This document shows positions 32,930 through 41,348 of a DNA stretch of 56,020 nt, piece after piece. Under the pieces are notes generated by a model. The model ran no database searches and had not been told where the DNA came from. It worked only from the letters and a program-made list of their open reading frames with translations. Position 1 is the stretch's first letter; every line of letters starts with the position of its first letter. The translations under genes were made by a program, and so were the position numbers. The stretch comes from Eubacteriales bacterium. GTDB lineage: Bacteria > Bacillota > Clostridia > Lachnospirales > Lachnospiraceae. Location: positions 1-56,020 of the forward strand of contig JAUNHB010000006.1 of assembly GCA_030524125.1 (NCBI GenBank), given 5' to 3'.

Positions 32930-33450
32930 AAAAAGGCTGTCTGCAGATCTACTGCGGGGACGGCAAGGGAAAGACGACGGCGGCGGTGGGACTGGCCGTC
33001 CGCGCCGCGGGGACAGGGCTTAAGGTACTGTTCTGTCAGGTCATGAAGGACGGAACGTCCGGGGAGGTGGAGATGCTGAAAAAGCTGGGCGTCTCCTACC
33101 AGTGCTGTACGGACCGCTTCGGCTTTTTCTGGAACATGACCGACGCGCAGAAGGAGGAGGCCGCAAAGGCCTACACGGACGTCTTTCTGGATGCGGCGGC
33201 GCAGGCCCGGGCGGAGGACTACGACCTCTTCGTGGTGGATGAGTTTATGAGCGCCTACAACCACGGGCTGATCGACCAGAAGAAGGCGCTTACATTTCTC
33301 ATGGAGCGCCCGGAGCGGCTGGAGATCGTCCTGACCGGCCGGGATCCGGGGGAGGAGCTTCTGGAGCTGGCCGACTATGTGACGGAGATGCGCAAGATCA
33401 AGCATCCCTTCGACCGGGGGATCCCGGCGCGCAGAGGGATTGAGCTGTGA
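32917..33450 (+). CDS. cobO: Corrinoid adenosyltransferase (CobO/BtuR family)
   Basis: 177 residues: P-loop IYCGDGKGKTTAAVGLAVRAAG near the N-terminus, VLFCQVMKDG, and VVDEFMSAYNHG and LTGRDPGEEL in the usual places. It transfers adenosyl from ATP to cob(I)yrinate a,c-diamide or cobalamin. AAAGGAG lies before ATG 32917. Located after cbiB as in many clostridial clusters. Confidence 0.93.
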   Translation: MGNLKKGCLQIYCGDGKGKTTAAVGLAVRAAGTGLKVLFCQVMKDGTSGEVEMLKKLGVSYQCCTDRFGFFWNMTDAQKEEAAKAYTDVFLDAAAQARAEDYDLFVVDEFMSAYNHGLIDQKKALTFLMERPERLEIVLTGRDPGEELLELADYVTEMRKIKHPFDRGIPARRGIEL

Positions 33451-33495
33451 CGGAACGGGCGGACCTGCAGGGCCGCAGAGAGAGGAAGGCACTTT

Positions 33496-34602
33496 ATGGG
33501 AGTCATGGAAAAAAACGAGATCCTCATGATCCACGGTAAAGATTATAAGGAAATGACGAAGAAGATTCTTGCCGCCGCAGGGCTGGCGGAGCAGATTGGA
33601 GGCCGGGACAAACGGATCGGCCTCAAGCCTAATCTGGTGGTGGCGAAGACGCCGGACTCCGGGGCGACCACCCACATGGAGATCGTGGAGGGGACCGTCG
33701 AGTACCTGCAGGAGAACGGATTTTTCCGGATCGCGGTCACGGAAGGATCGTGGGTGGGAGAGCGCACGGCGGCGGCCTTTCGGGCGTGCGGCTATCCGGC
33801 GCTGGCGAAAAAATACGGCGTGGAGTTGATGGACAACCAGAAGGACACGTTCCGCTCCTACGACGCCGCAGGGATGCGGCTTGACATCTGTGATTTTCCC
33901 ATGTCGCTGGATTTTCTGATCAATCTGCCGGTGCTGAAAGGGCACTGCCAGACGCTGGTCACCTGCGCGCTGAAAAACAACAAGGGGCTGATCCCCAACA
34001 GCGAGAAGCGGAAGTTCCACACCATGGGGCTTCATAAGCCCATCGCCCATCTGGCCGCGGCGGTGCCAAACGATTTCATTCTGGTGGACAATATCTGTGG
34101 CGATCTGGATTTTGAGGAGGGCGGCAATCCGGTGCAGATGGACCGGATCCTGGCGTTCCGGGACCCGGTGCTGTGCGACGCGTTTGTCTGCGAGACCATG
34201 GGCTACCGTCCGGACGACGTGCCCTACGTGCGCATGGCGGAGCGGCTGGGCGTGGGATCGGCGGATACGTCGAAGGCGAAGATCACCGAGCTGAACGAGA
34301 GCTGCGGGGGAGCCGGAAAGCGTTCCGCGACCAGGCGGGTACAGGAGCTGGCGAACTATGCGGAGCCGAAGGACGCCTGCAGCGCCTGCTACGGCTCCCT
34401 GATCTATGCGCTGGACCGGCTGAACGACAGAGGGCTTCTGAGAAAAGGCGGCCCGAAGATCGCGGTGGGGCAGGGCTATCAGGGGAAGACCGGGGAGCTC
34501 GGCGTCGGGAAATGCACGAAAGGCTTCGCGAAGAGCTGCCCCGGCTGTCCGCCGAGGGCCGTCCAGATCGCGAAATTTTTAGAGAAGGAATGGAGCGTAT
34601 GA
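33496..34602 (+). CDS. DUF362 family protein, Cys-rich C-terminus
   Basis: 368 residues. Conserved DUF362 stretches are visible: RIGLKPNLVVAKTPDSGATTH, VTEGSWVGERTAAAF, LPVLKGHCQTLVTCALKNNKGLIP, and DPVLCDAFVCETMGY. The C-terminal 90 residues carry CSAC and then KCTKGFAKSCPGCPP, which could hold an Fe-S cluster, though not in a standard ferredoxin spacing. GAGGAAGG precedes ATG 33496. Its job is unknown; membership in the cobalamin operon (45 bases after cobO, 4-base overlap with truA) hints at a redox step linked to corrinoids, which is inference only. Confidence 0.7.
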   Translation: MGVMEKNEILMIHGKDYKEMTKKILAAAGLAEQIGGRDKRIGLKPNLVVAKTPDSGATTHMEIVEGTVEYLQENGFFRIAVTEGSWVGERTAAAFRACGYPALAKKYGVELMDNQKDTFRSYDAAGMRLDICDFPMSLDFLINLPVLKGHCQTLVTCALKNNKGLIPNSEKRKFHTMGLHKPIAHLAAAVPNDFILVDNICGDLDFEEGGNPVQMDRILAFRDPVLCDAFVCETMGYRPDDVPYVRMAERLGVGSADTSKAKITELNESCGGAGKRSATRRVQELANYAEPKDACSACYGSLIYALDRLNDRGLLRKGGPKIAVGQGYQGKTGELGVGKCTKGFAKSCPGCPPRAVQIAKFLEKEWSV

Positions 34603-35333
34603 ATTACAGGGCAGTCGTGCAGTATGAAGGGACCCGCTACCGGGGATGGCAGACGCAGGGAAATACGGAGCAGACCGTCCAGGGAAAGCTGGAGGCGCTT
34701 CTGACGCGCATGGAAGGGGAGCGAGTGGAGGTCCACGGCTCGGGGCGCACCGACGCGGGCGTTCACGCCGCCGGACAGGTGATCAGCTTCCGGTGCCGGG
34801 CGGAGCGGACGCCGCAGGAGATCAGGGACTACATGAACGAGTATCTTCCGGAGGACATCTGCATCCTTTCCGTGTCGGAGGCCGCGCCCCGGTTCCACGC
34901 CCGTCTGAACGCGGTGCGCAAAACTTACGTCTACCGGATCTGGAACGGCCCGGTGAAAAATGTGTTTGACCGCAGGTTCACGGCCCGCGTGGAGGAGCCG
35001 CTGGATCATAAGGCCATGGAGCGCGCGGCCGCGCTTCTGTGCGGGACGCACGACTACCGCGCGTTCTGTTCGCTGAAGCGGTTCAAAAAATCCACGGTCC
35101 GGACGGTGGAGGAGATCCGGGTGGAGCGCCTCGGGGACGAGGTGCGGCTTATGTTCACCGGATCGGGCTTTCTCTATCACATGGTCCGGATCCTGACCGG
35201 CACGCTGGTGGAGACGGGACTCGGCCTTCGCGCGCCGGAGGAGATGCCTGCGCTGCTGGCGGGCATGGATCGGACGAAGACCGGCCGGCTGATGCCGCCG
35301 GAGGGGCTGATCCTGCTAAGCGTGGAGTATTAG
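34599..35333 (+). CDS. truA: tRNA pseudouridine(38-40) synthase
   Basis: 244 residues from ATG 34599. TruA isomerises uridines 38-40 in the anticodon arm. Catalytic Asp is in GSGRTDAGVHAAGQV; other marks are VVQYEGTRYRGWQ, FHARLNAVRKTYVYRI, GTHDYRAFCS and GSGFLYHMVRILTGTL. It is the last gene of the cobalamin operon by arrangement only; it has no known role in that pathway. It ends 4 bases inside the convergent AI-2E family gene. Confidence 0.95.
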   Translation: MNYRAVVQYEGTRYRGWQTQGNTEQTVQGKLEALLTRMEGERVEVHGSGRTDAGVHAAGQVISFRCRAERTPQEIRDYMNEYLPEDICILSVSEAAPRFHARLNAVRKTYVYRIWNGPVKNVFDRRFTARVEEPLDHKAMERAAALLCGTHDYRAFCSLKRFKKSTVRTVEEIRVERLGDEVRLMFTGSGFLYHMVRILTGTLVETGLGLRAPEEMPALLAGMDRTKTGRLMPPEGLILLSVEY

Positions 35334-36427
35334 AGGGGAGTCCGCCGTGCCAGATCGTCCTTCAGAAGCTGGTAGGCGGACGCGGTCAGCGGGATGCCGA
35401 GGAGGACGCCGAGGACGCCGAACAGGGAGCCGCCCAGCAGGACCGCCGCGAACACGAAGACTCCCGGCAGACCGATGGAGGAGCCGACCACTCTGGGGTA
35501 GATGAGCTGTCCCTCCAGTTGCTGGAGCACCACGATGAACGCCACGAAGAGCAGCGCCTGCACCGGCGACACGGTGAAGATCATGATAAAGCCCACAGCT
35601 CCGCCGATGTACGCGCCGAAGATGGGGATCAGCGCGGTGGCGCCCACCAGCACGCCGATCATGACCGCGTAGGGGAAGCGGAACAGGATCATGCCCAGCG
35701 CGCAGAGCGTGCCGAGGATGACGGCCTCCGTGCACTGGCCCACGATAAAGCGGTGAAAGCAGCTGTCCAGCGTCCGCAGCACGTAGTAGAGCCGGTCCGT
35801 GATGCCGGGGCTTACGTAGGTCTTCAGAAGACGGCCGGTCTGACGGGCCAGCCACTCCTTGCCGGCCAGCAAGTAGACGGCGAAGAAAAGCGCCATGATC
35901 AGATCGAATACCACCGTCAAAAGCGACGAAATGTAGTTGACCAGGCTGGCTCCCGCCCCGGATCCCACCAATTTAAAGAGCTGGTCGAGCACCTGCTGGA
36001 TGTCGATCCGGGAGTTGGCGCCGCCGGGCAGCAGCTCCATGAGCTCTGGGTACCGCGCGAGAAAATCCATGACCTGTCCGTAGGCCGTCGGGATGCTGGA
36101 GAGCAGCACCTCCATACAGGAGCGAAGCTCCGGCAGGATCATATTCAGGATCAGCGACAGGATCAAAAACAGCGTCACCAGCGACAGCGTGATGGAAGCC
36201 GCCCGTCTGCCGGAAGCTTTGCCGCGCCATCTCTTAAGAAGCGTATTCTCGTAAAACACCATGATCAGATTGACGATATAAGCCATGGCGCAACCTGTCA
36301 GCAGAGGCTGGGCCGCGCCGAGCAGCGCGCCGACGCCCGACATGGCGCTGTCCCAGTAATGGTAAAGAAGCAAAAGGGCGGCCACGCAGAGCGCCCCGTA
36401 GCGGATCAAATCCTTTTTCTCTCTCAT
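35330..36427 (-). CDS. AI-2E family transporter
   Basis: 365 residues, integral membrane. About eight hydrophobic segments with a polar, soluble-looking stretch at about residues 105-155, and the conserved C-terminal block QLEGQLIYPRVVGSSIGLPGVFVFAAVLLGGSLFGVLGVLLGIPL that marks PF01594. Members export small molecules or act as Na+/H+ antiporters; the substrate is not readable here. A promoter is visible upstream at 36496-36524. It is divergent from the HD-hydrolase gene. Confidence 0.88.
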   Translation of the reverse strand: MREKKDLIRYGALCVAALLLLYHYWDSAMSGVGALLGAAQPLLTGCAMAYIVNLIMVFYENTLLKRWRGKASGRRAASITLSLVTLFLILSLILNMILPELRSCMEVLLSSIPTAYGQVMDFLARYPELMELLPGGANSRIDIQQVLDQLFKLVGSGAGASLVNYISSLLTVVFDLIMALFFAVYLLAGKEWLARQTGRLLKTYVSPGITDRLYYVLRTLDSCFHRFIVGQCTEAVILGTLCALGMILFRFPYAVMIGVLVGATALIPIFGAYIGGAVGFIMIFTVSPVQALLFVAFIVVLQQLEGQLIYPRVVGSSIGLPGVFVFAAVLLGGSLFGVLGVLLGIPLTASAYQLLKDDLARRTPL

Positions 36428-36495
36428 AAAATGTCTGTCCTCTCTTTTCCTGCGGTTTTCCGGGAGACTCCGACGGACTCCCGAACCGTAACGTC

Positions 36496-36524
36496 AGTAT
36501 AATCCATCGGGCGTCAAACCGCAA
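36496..36524 (-). promoter_or_regulatory. Promoter of the AI-2E family transporter gene
   Basis: On the minus strand TTGCGG (plus 36519-36524) and TATACT (plus 36496-36501) have a 17-base spacer, about 70 bases before ATG 36427. Confidence 0.55.
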
Positions 36525-36581
36525 GAGGGCTGTCTCTTTTGGCGGAGATGTGCTACAATTACGGTCAGGGAGGAGAAGAAG

Positions 36582-37133
36582 ATGAACGACTATATCACGA
36601 CCTTTTCAAAAACACATTTCACGCCGACAGACCCGAAGCCGGAGGACATCCATATCGAAGACATCGCCCACGCGCTGTCCATGATGGCGCGCGCCAACGG
36701 GCATTTTCCGGAATTTTATTCGGTCGGGCAGCACAGCGTCAGCTGCTGCGAGGAGGCTGCGGCGCGGGGATATACGAAGCGGGTGCAGTTAGCCTGCCTT
36801 CTGCACGACGCCAGCGAAGCGTATCTGGCCGACATCACAAGGCCGGTGAAGCGGTGCCTGCCCAAATATAAGGCGATCGAGCAGGTGCTCCAGGACCGGA
36901 TCTTCCGGAAATATCTGGGGGAGGTCTCCGAGGAGGAGACGAGGCTCTGGCGGAGGCTGGACGACGTCATGCTGTTCCATGAGTTTGAACATTTCATGGG
37001 GGAGCGCCTGTGGGAGAGCGAAGAACCGCTCCAGAGCAGCCCTTGCTACGAGACCGAGGGCTTTAAGCGGACCGAGGAGCGGTTCCTTGCATGGTTCCGG
37101 AAGCTTGAGGGAGAGACGCATGGAGCGGACTGA
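36582..37133 (+). CDS. HD-domain phosphohydrolase (YfbR-like)
   Basis: 183 residues. The HD metal-binding motif is clear: GQHSVSCCEEAA (His), LACLLHDASEAYLADITRP (HD), and a later LDDVMLFHEFEHF. The set is close to 5'-nucleotidase/YfbR-type proteins, which remove phosphate from nucleotides. Substrate is not established. ATG 36582 is preceded by GGGAGGAGAAG, and TACAAT (36554-36559) is a likely -10. It overlaps the PflX-like gene by 14 bases. Confidence 0.85.
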   Translation: MNDYITTFSKTHFTPTDPKPEDIHIEDIAHALSMMARANGHFPEFYSVGQHSVSCCEEAAARGYTKRVQLACLLHDASEAYLADITRPVKRCLPKYKAIEQVLQDRIFRKYLGEVSEEETRLWRRLDDVMLFHEFEHFMGERLWESEEPLQSSPCYETEGFKRTEERFLAWFRKLEGETHGAD

Positions 37134-38040
37134 GGCATTCGGGGCGCTGGTGCGCGGCGGGTGCAGGCTCTGTCCGAGGGAGTGCGGGGCGGACCGGGAG
37201 GCCGGGAGCACGGGCTTTTGCGGCGTGACGGCGCAGCCGACGGCGGCCAGAGCGGCCCTTCACTACTGGGAGGAGCCGTGCATCTCAGGGAAAGAGGGCT
37301 CGGGAGCGGTCTTCTTCTCCGGCTGCACGCTCCGGTGCGTGTTCTGCCAGAACTACGAGATCGCCGCCGGGCGCGCGGGCCGGCCCGTGAGCGGGGAGCG
37401 CCTTGCGGAAATCTTTCTGGAGCTTCAGGAAAAGGGAGCCAACAACCTGAATCTGGTGACGGCCACCCAGTTCCTGCCGTCGGTCGTCCCGGCCCTTCTG
37501 CGGGCGCGAAAGAGGGGGCTTTCGATCCCGGTGGTCTACAACAGCGGCGGCTATGAGAAGACGGAGACGCTCCGCCTTCTGGAGGGGATCGTGGACGTCT
37601 GGCTCCCGGACCTGAAATACAGGAGTAGCGAGCTGGCGGCCCGGTATTCCCGCGCGGCCGATTACCCGGAGGTGGCGGCAGAGGCCATCCGGGAGATGGC
37701 GCGGCAGGCGGGAGAGCCGGTTTTCGACGGACGCGGCCTCATGCAGAGGGGAGTCGTCGTGCGTCATCTGGTCCTGCCGGGCTGCGTCCGCGACAGCAAG
37801 GACGTGCTGGAGCATCTGTGGGACACGTACGGGGACCGGATCTATGTGAGCGTCATGAGCCAGTACACGCCAAGACCCCATGCGGCGGCGTACCCGGAGC
37901 TTGCCCGCAGGGTGACGGAGGAGGAGTACGAAGAAGTGGTGGATTACGCCCGCTTTCTCGGCATGAAAAACGTCTACATCCAGGAGGGAGAATGCGCAAA
38001 GGAGAGCTTTATCCCGGCCTTTGACTGCGAAGGTGTGTGA
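37120..38040 (+). CDS. PflX-like radical SAM protein (pyruvate formate-lyase activase homologue)
   Basis: 306 residues from ATG 37120. N-terminal Cys-rich stretch CRLCPRECGADREAGSTGFC, then EEPCISGKEGSGAVFFSGCTLRCVFCQNYEI with the radical SAM CX3CX2C motif, and conserved YNSGGYEKTETLRLL and WLPDLKYRS. This is the COG1313 group, related to PFL-activating enzymes but of unknown target. Translationally coupled to the HD hydrolase (14-base overlap), a pairing with no known functional meaning. Confidence 0.85.
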   Translation: MERTEAFGALVRGGCRLCPRECGADREAGSTGFCGVTAQPTAARAALHYWEEPCISGKEGSGAVFFSGCTLRCVFCQNYEIAAGRAGRPVSGERLAEIFLELQEKGANNLNLVTATQFLPSVVPALLRARKRGLSIPVVYNSGGYEKTETLRLLEGIVDVWLPDLKYRSSELAARYSRAADYPEVAAEAIREMARQAGEPVFDGRGLMQRGVVVRHLVLPGCVRDSKDVLEHLWDTYGDRIYVSVMSQYTPRPHAAAYPELARRVTEEEYEEVVDYARFLGMKNVYIQEGECAKESFIPAFDCEGV

Positions 38041-38062
38041 GGAAAAGTGGATCTGGCCGGGA

Positions 38063-38959
38063 TCATGGAGTGTTGGGGAACAGATGAGCCTGCATCGTCT
38101 CCAAAAACCGGCGCATCTGAGGCGTCACGTATTTATTCCGGTGATACACAAGCTGGCTCCACATCACGATGTCGCCGCATTCCGTATCGAGCAGGACAAG
38201 GTCTCCCCGCTTTACGTCGTCGCGCACCACATATTCTGGCAGAAAAGAGATTCCCTTGTTTTCGCGTACAAAGCGGGTGATCACATCCGTGTTTCCGACC
38301 TCCAGAAACGGATGGAGCTCGAAGCCTTTTTCCGCCAGAGACTGCTCCATGGCATAGCGGTAGCTGATCCCTTTTTCCGTGAGATAGAGCGGCTCCCGGA
38401 GGAGGCGTTCGATCGGGATCCGGCTCCGTCCTGCCAGAGCGGATTCTGAGGAGGCTACAAAATAAATTTTTTCAGGCTGTTCCGCCGCCTTGACCCATTC
38501 GGGAAAACAGATCCTCTGGTCGAGAAAATATAAAAGATCCACATCGTTTTGCCGCAGCATCTGAAACAGATCCGGCACGAGGGCGGTATGCAGGCGGATC
38601 TCCATGCGGGGGCACGTCCCGGCCAGCTCGGACAGAACAGGGGGAAGGACGCTGATGATATAGGATTCGCTCGTGCCGACGCGCAGCGTTCCCGCGATAT
38701 GCTCCGGCTCCTGAAGGGCGGTCTGCGCCTTTTGCGCGGAATCGAGGATGCTCAGCGCATAGGGAAGAAGACGCTCGCCTGCCTGCGTCAGACGCACCTG
38801 TCTGCCTATGCGCTCGAACAGCTGCGCGTTAAGTTCGGTCTCCAGCTGCCTGACCTGCATCGTAACGGCGGACTGCGTATATCCCAGCTGCTTTGCCGCC
38901 TTTGTGAAGTTCCGGATTTCTGCGATCCGAACGAAGGTGATCAGATTTCTTATCTCCAT
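38063..38959 (-). CDS. LysR-family regulator divergent from the PLP decarboxylase
   Basis: 298 residues from ATG 38959 (MEIRNLITFVRIAEIRNFTKAAKQLGYTQSAVTMQVRQLE), the usual LysR start; a longer frame from 38992 would add 11 residues and neither start has a clear ribosome site. HTH is at residues 4-60, effector domain from about 90. It is divergent from the decarboxylase gene at 39067 with 107 bases between starts, so it probably regulates that gene. Confidence 0.88.
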   Translation of the reverse strand: MEIRNLITFVRIAEIRNFTKAAKQLGYTQSAVTMQVRQLETELNAQLFERIGRQVRLTQAGERLLPYALSILDSAQKAQTALQEPEHIAGTLRVGTSESYIISVLPPVLSELAGTCPRMEIRLHTALVPDLFQMLRQNDVDLLYFLDQRICFPEWVKAAEQPEKIYFVASSESALAGRSRIPIERLLREPLYLTEKGISYRYAMEQSLAEKGFELHPFLEVGNTDVITRFVRENKGISFLPEYVVRDDVKRGDLVLLDTECGDIVMWSQLVYHRNKYVTPQMRRFLETMQAHLFPNTP

Positions 38960-39005
38960 GTCAATACCATCAAAAAAAATGATTACTTTCATAAAAACAA
39001 TGAAT

Positions 39006-39034
39006 TTTACAAATGATTTTTCCTATGGTAGCAT
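39006..39034 (+). promoter_or_regulatory. Possible promoter of the PLP decarboxylase gene
   Basis: TTTACA (39006-39011) and TAGCAT (39029-39034), 17-base spacer, 32 bases before ATG 39067. Confidence 0.45.
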
Positions 39035-39066
39035 GACCGTCAGAGAAAGTCAAGGAGGCGAATGCC

Positions 39067-40497
39067 ATGGAAAAAGAGAGAATGCGGGAGCAAAACGGGC
39101 GGATCGGCGCGCTGATGAAGGATTTTGTCGACCGGACGGCGGATTTCTACGATCACTTGAAGAGTCAGCCGGTCATACGTCCCACGGAGGAGAGCGCTTT
39201 GCAGAGGCTGGAGCAGGAGACGATCCCCGCCCATGGACGGGACGTGGAAAAGGTGTATGAAGAGATGCTCCGGGATGTGTATTCCGGCACGCTTCTGGCG
39301 CAGCATCCCCGCAGCTTCGCCTGCGTTCCGTCCACGGCGTCCATGCTGTCGTGGATGGGGGACGTGATGACCAACGCGTACAATCCCCATGCGAGCTGCC
39401 GGAACAACGCGCCGGCCATCGATCTGATCGAGAAAAAGCTGATACGGTGGATGTGCGGCCTTGCGGGCTATCCGGAGGGGAGCGGAGGGCTGTTCGTGTC
39501 CGGCGGCTCGATCGCCAATCTGACGGCGCTGACCGCGGCGAGAGACACGCGCCTGCGCGCAGACGAGAGGAGCCGCGCGGTCGTTTACCTTTCGGACCAG
39601 ACGCATGCTTCGGTGGTGAAGGGGCTTCATATGATCGGATTTACGGACGGCCAGATCCGCAGGATCCCCACGGACGAGGAGTTTTGCATCGACGTCGGCG
39701 CTCTGGAGCGGGAGGTGCGCCGGGATCTGGAAAGAGGAAGAAAGCCGTTTGCCGCGATCGCCTCCGCAGGGACCACGAACACGGGAAGTGTGGACCCGAT
39801 GACGGAGATCTCCGGCGTCTGCCGTTCCTTTGGAATGTGGCTCCATGTGGACGGCGCGTTTGGCGCATCGGCGCTTCTGTCCGAGCAGAGGGGAGCGGCG
39901 CTTCAGGGGATCGGGCTGTCCGACAGCATAAGCTGGGACGCGCATAAATGGCTGATGCAGACGTACGGCTGCAGCGTCGTCCTCGTCCGGGATAGGGTCG
40001 CGCTGTCCGGCAGCTTCGCCGCGCACCCGGAGTATCTGAGGGATGCGGCGGGAGCGGAGGAAAGCGTGGAATTCTGGGATCTGGGCCCGGAGCTTACGAG
40101 GCCTGCCCGCTGTCTGAAGCTCTGGATCACCCTGCAGACGGCAGGGACCGACGCAATGGGGCGGGTCATCGAACACGGCTGCGCGCTGGCGGAGCTGGCG
40201 CAGAGGGAGCTTGAGAGGATGGACGGATGGGAGATCGTCTCGCCTGCCCGGCTCGGAGTTTTGAATTTCCGGTATGTGCCGGACGGAGGGATGGCGCAGG
40301 AGGAGCTTGCGGAGGTGAACCGAAGGATCGCGGGGAGGATCACGGAGAGCGGCTACGCGCAGATCTTCACCACGCAGCTACGCGCAAAGACCGTCCTTCG
40401 CATGTGCACGATCCATCCGGAGACGACGGAGGAGGACGTGCTCGGCACGCTGGACAGGCTGCGCCGGTATGCGCTGGAAACTGTGGGAAAACTGTAA
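39067..40497 (+). CDS. PLP-dependent group II amino acid decarboxylase
   Basis: 476 residues of the aromatic-L-amino-acid/glutamate decarboxylase superfamily. Features: SGGSIANLTALTAAR (PLP phosphate binding), SDQTHASVVKG, AGTTNTGSVDPM, HVDGAFGAS (Asp for the pyridine N), and SWDAHKWLMQTYGCS with the Schiff-base Lys. AAGGAGG lies before ATG 39067. It releases CO2 from an amino acid to make an amine; aromatic amino acids are the likeliest class because of overall resemblance, but the substrate cannot be fixed from sequence. The gene is monocistronic with a divergent LysR regulator. Confidence 0.85.
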   Translation: MEKERMREQNGRIGALMKDFVDRTADFYDHLKSQPVIRPTEESALQRLEQETIPAHGRDVEKVYEEMLRDVYSGTLLAQHPRSFACVPSTASMLSWMGDVMTNAYNPHASCRNNAPAIDLIEKKLIRWMCGLAGYPEGSGGLFVSGGSIANLTALTAARDTRLRADERSRAVVYLSDQTHASVVKGLHMIGFTDGQIRRIPTDEEFCIDVGALEREVRRDLERGRKPFAAIASAGTTNTGSVDPMTEISGVCRSFGMWLHVDGAFGASALLSEQRGAALQGIGLSDSISWDAHKWLMQTYGCSVVLVRDRVALSGSFAAHPEYLRDAAGAEESVEFWDLGPELTRPARCLKLWITLQTAGTDAMGRVIEHGCALAELAQRELERMDGWEIVSPARLGVLNFRYVPDGGMAQEELAEVNRRIAGRITESGYAQIFTTQLRAKTVLRMCTIHPETTEEDVLGTLDRLRRYALETVGKL

Positions 40498-40502
40498 GAA
40501 AT

Positions 40503-40546
40503 ATCCCCCCACCGGGCTTGTGAGGGCCGGGTTCCTGTGCTAAAGT
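40503..40546 (+). promoter_or_regulatory. Promoter A with 22-bp shared element, methyltransferase-LysR operon
   Basis: TTGTGA (40518-40523), 17-base spacer, TAAAGT (40541-40546), 28 bases before ATG 40575. The block 40503-40524 (ATCCCCCCAC then GGGCTTGTGAG with one variable base between) is identical at 21 of 22 positions to 42555-42576 in promoter B. Confidence 0.65.
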
Positions 40547-40574
40547 ACCAATAGAACACGCAGGAGGGGACGGC

Positions 40575-41348
40575 ATGATATTACCAAAGATCGAGCATTA
40601 CTGGACGGGGAGGGCAAAGGGGTATTCCGAGGTCAACCGGCATGAGCTGGCTACCGGGCAGGACCGGGTGTGGCTTAGAGAGATCAGAAGACATCTTCCG
40701 GCAGGAGAGGGACTGAAAATTCTGGACGTAGGCACCGGCCCCGGCTTTTTCGCGATCCTTCTGGCGCGGGCCGGATATGAGGTGACGGCGGTGGATTACA
40801 CGGAGGCCATGCTCCGGGAGGCGGAGAAAAACGCGGGAGCGCTGGCGGAGAGGATCCGCTTCCGGCGCATGGACGCGCAGCGGCTGGATTTTCCGGACGG
40901 GACTTTCGACGCGGTCATCTCCAGAAACCTGACGTGGAATCTGGAATGTCCGAAGGAAGCCTACGCGGAGTGGATGCGGGTGCTGAAGGACGGAGGACAG
41001 CTTTTGAATTTTGACGCCAACTGGTATCACCATCTGTTCGATCAGGAGAAGCGGCGGGAGTACGAGGCGGACCGGGAGCGGGTGCAGTCTCTGGAGCTGG
41101 ACGATCATTATACCTGTACGGACATCGACGCCATGGAGGAGATCGCGCGTCAGGTCCCCATGAGCCGTACCATGCGGCCGGCCTGGGATCTGGAGGTATT
41201 AAAGGCGTGCAGCGGCGGGCAGGTGCGCGCGGACGAGCAGGTCTGGGAGCGGGTCTGGGATCAGACCGAGAAGGCCAACTACGCCTCCACGCCCATGTTT
41301 TTGGTCAGCGCGGTCAAAAGCGCAGCCGGAGAGGGGCTGGTATCTTGA
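40575..41348 (+). CDS. Class I SAM-dependent methyltransferase
   Basis: 257 residues. SAM-binding motif I is ILDVGTGPGFFAILLARAGY; VTAVDYTEAML and FRRMDAQRLDFPDGTFDAVISRN follow, the UbiE/Methyltransf_11 pattern. Substrate is unknown. AGGAGGGG precedes ATG 40575. It is co-transcribed with the LysR gene (4-base overlap) and shares its promoter element with the first ABC importer downstream, so a role connected with the imported molecule (for example methylation of a metal chelator or of the substrate) is a hypothesis only. Confidence 0.85.
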   Translation: MILPKIEHYWTGRAKGYSEVNRHELATGQDRVWLREIRRHLPAGEGLKILDVGTGPGFFAILLARAGYEVTAVDYTEAMLREAEKNAGALAERIRFRRMDAQRLDFPDGTFDAVISRNLTWNLECPKEAYAEWMRVLKDGGQLLNFDANWYHHLFDQEKRREYEADRERVQSLELDDHYTCTDIDAMEEIARQVPMSRTMRPAWDLEVLKACSGGQVRADEQVWERVWDQTEKANYASTPMFLVSAVKSAAGEGLVS

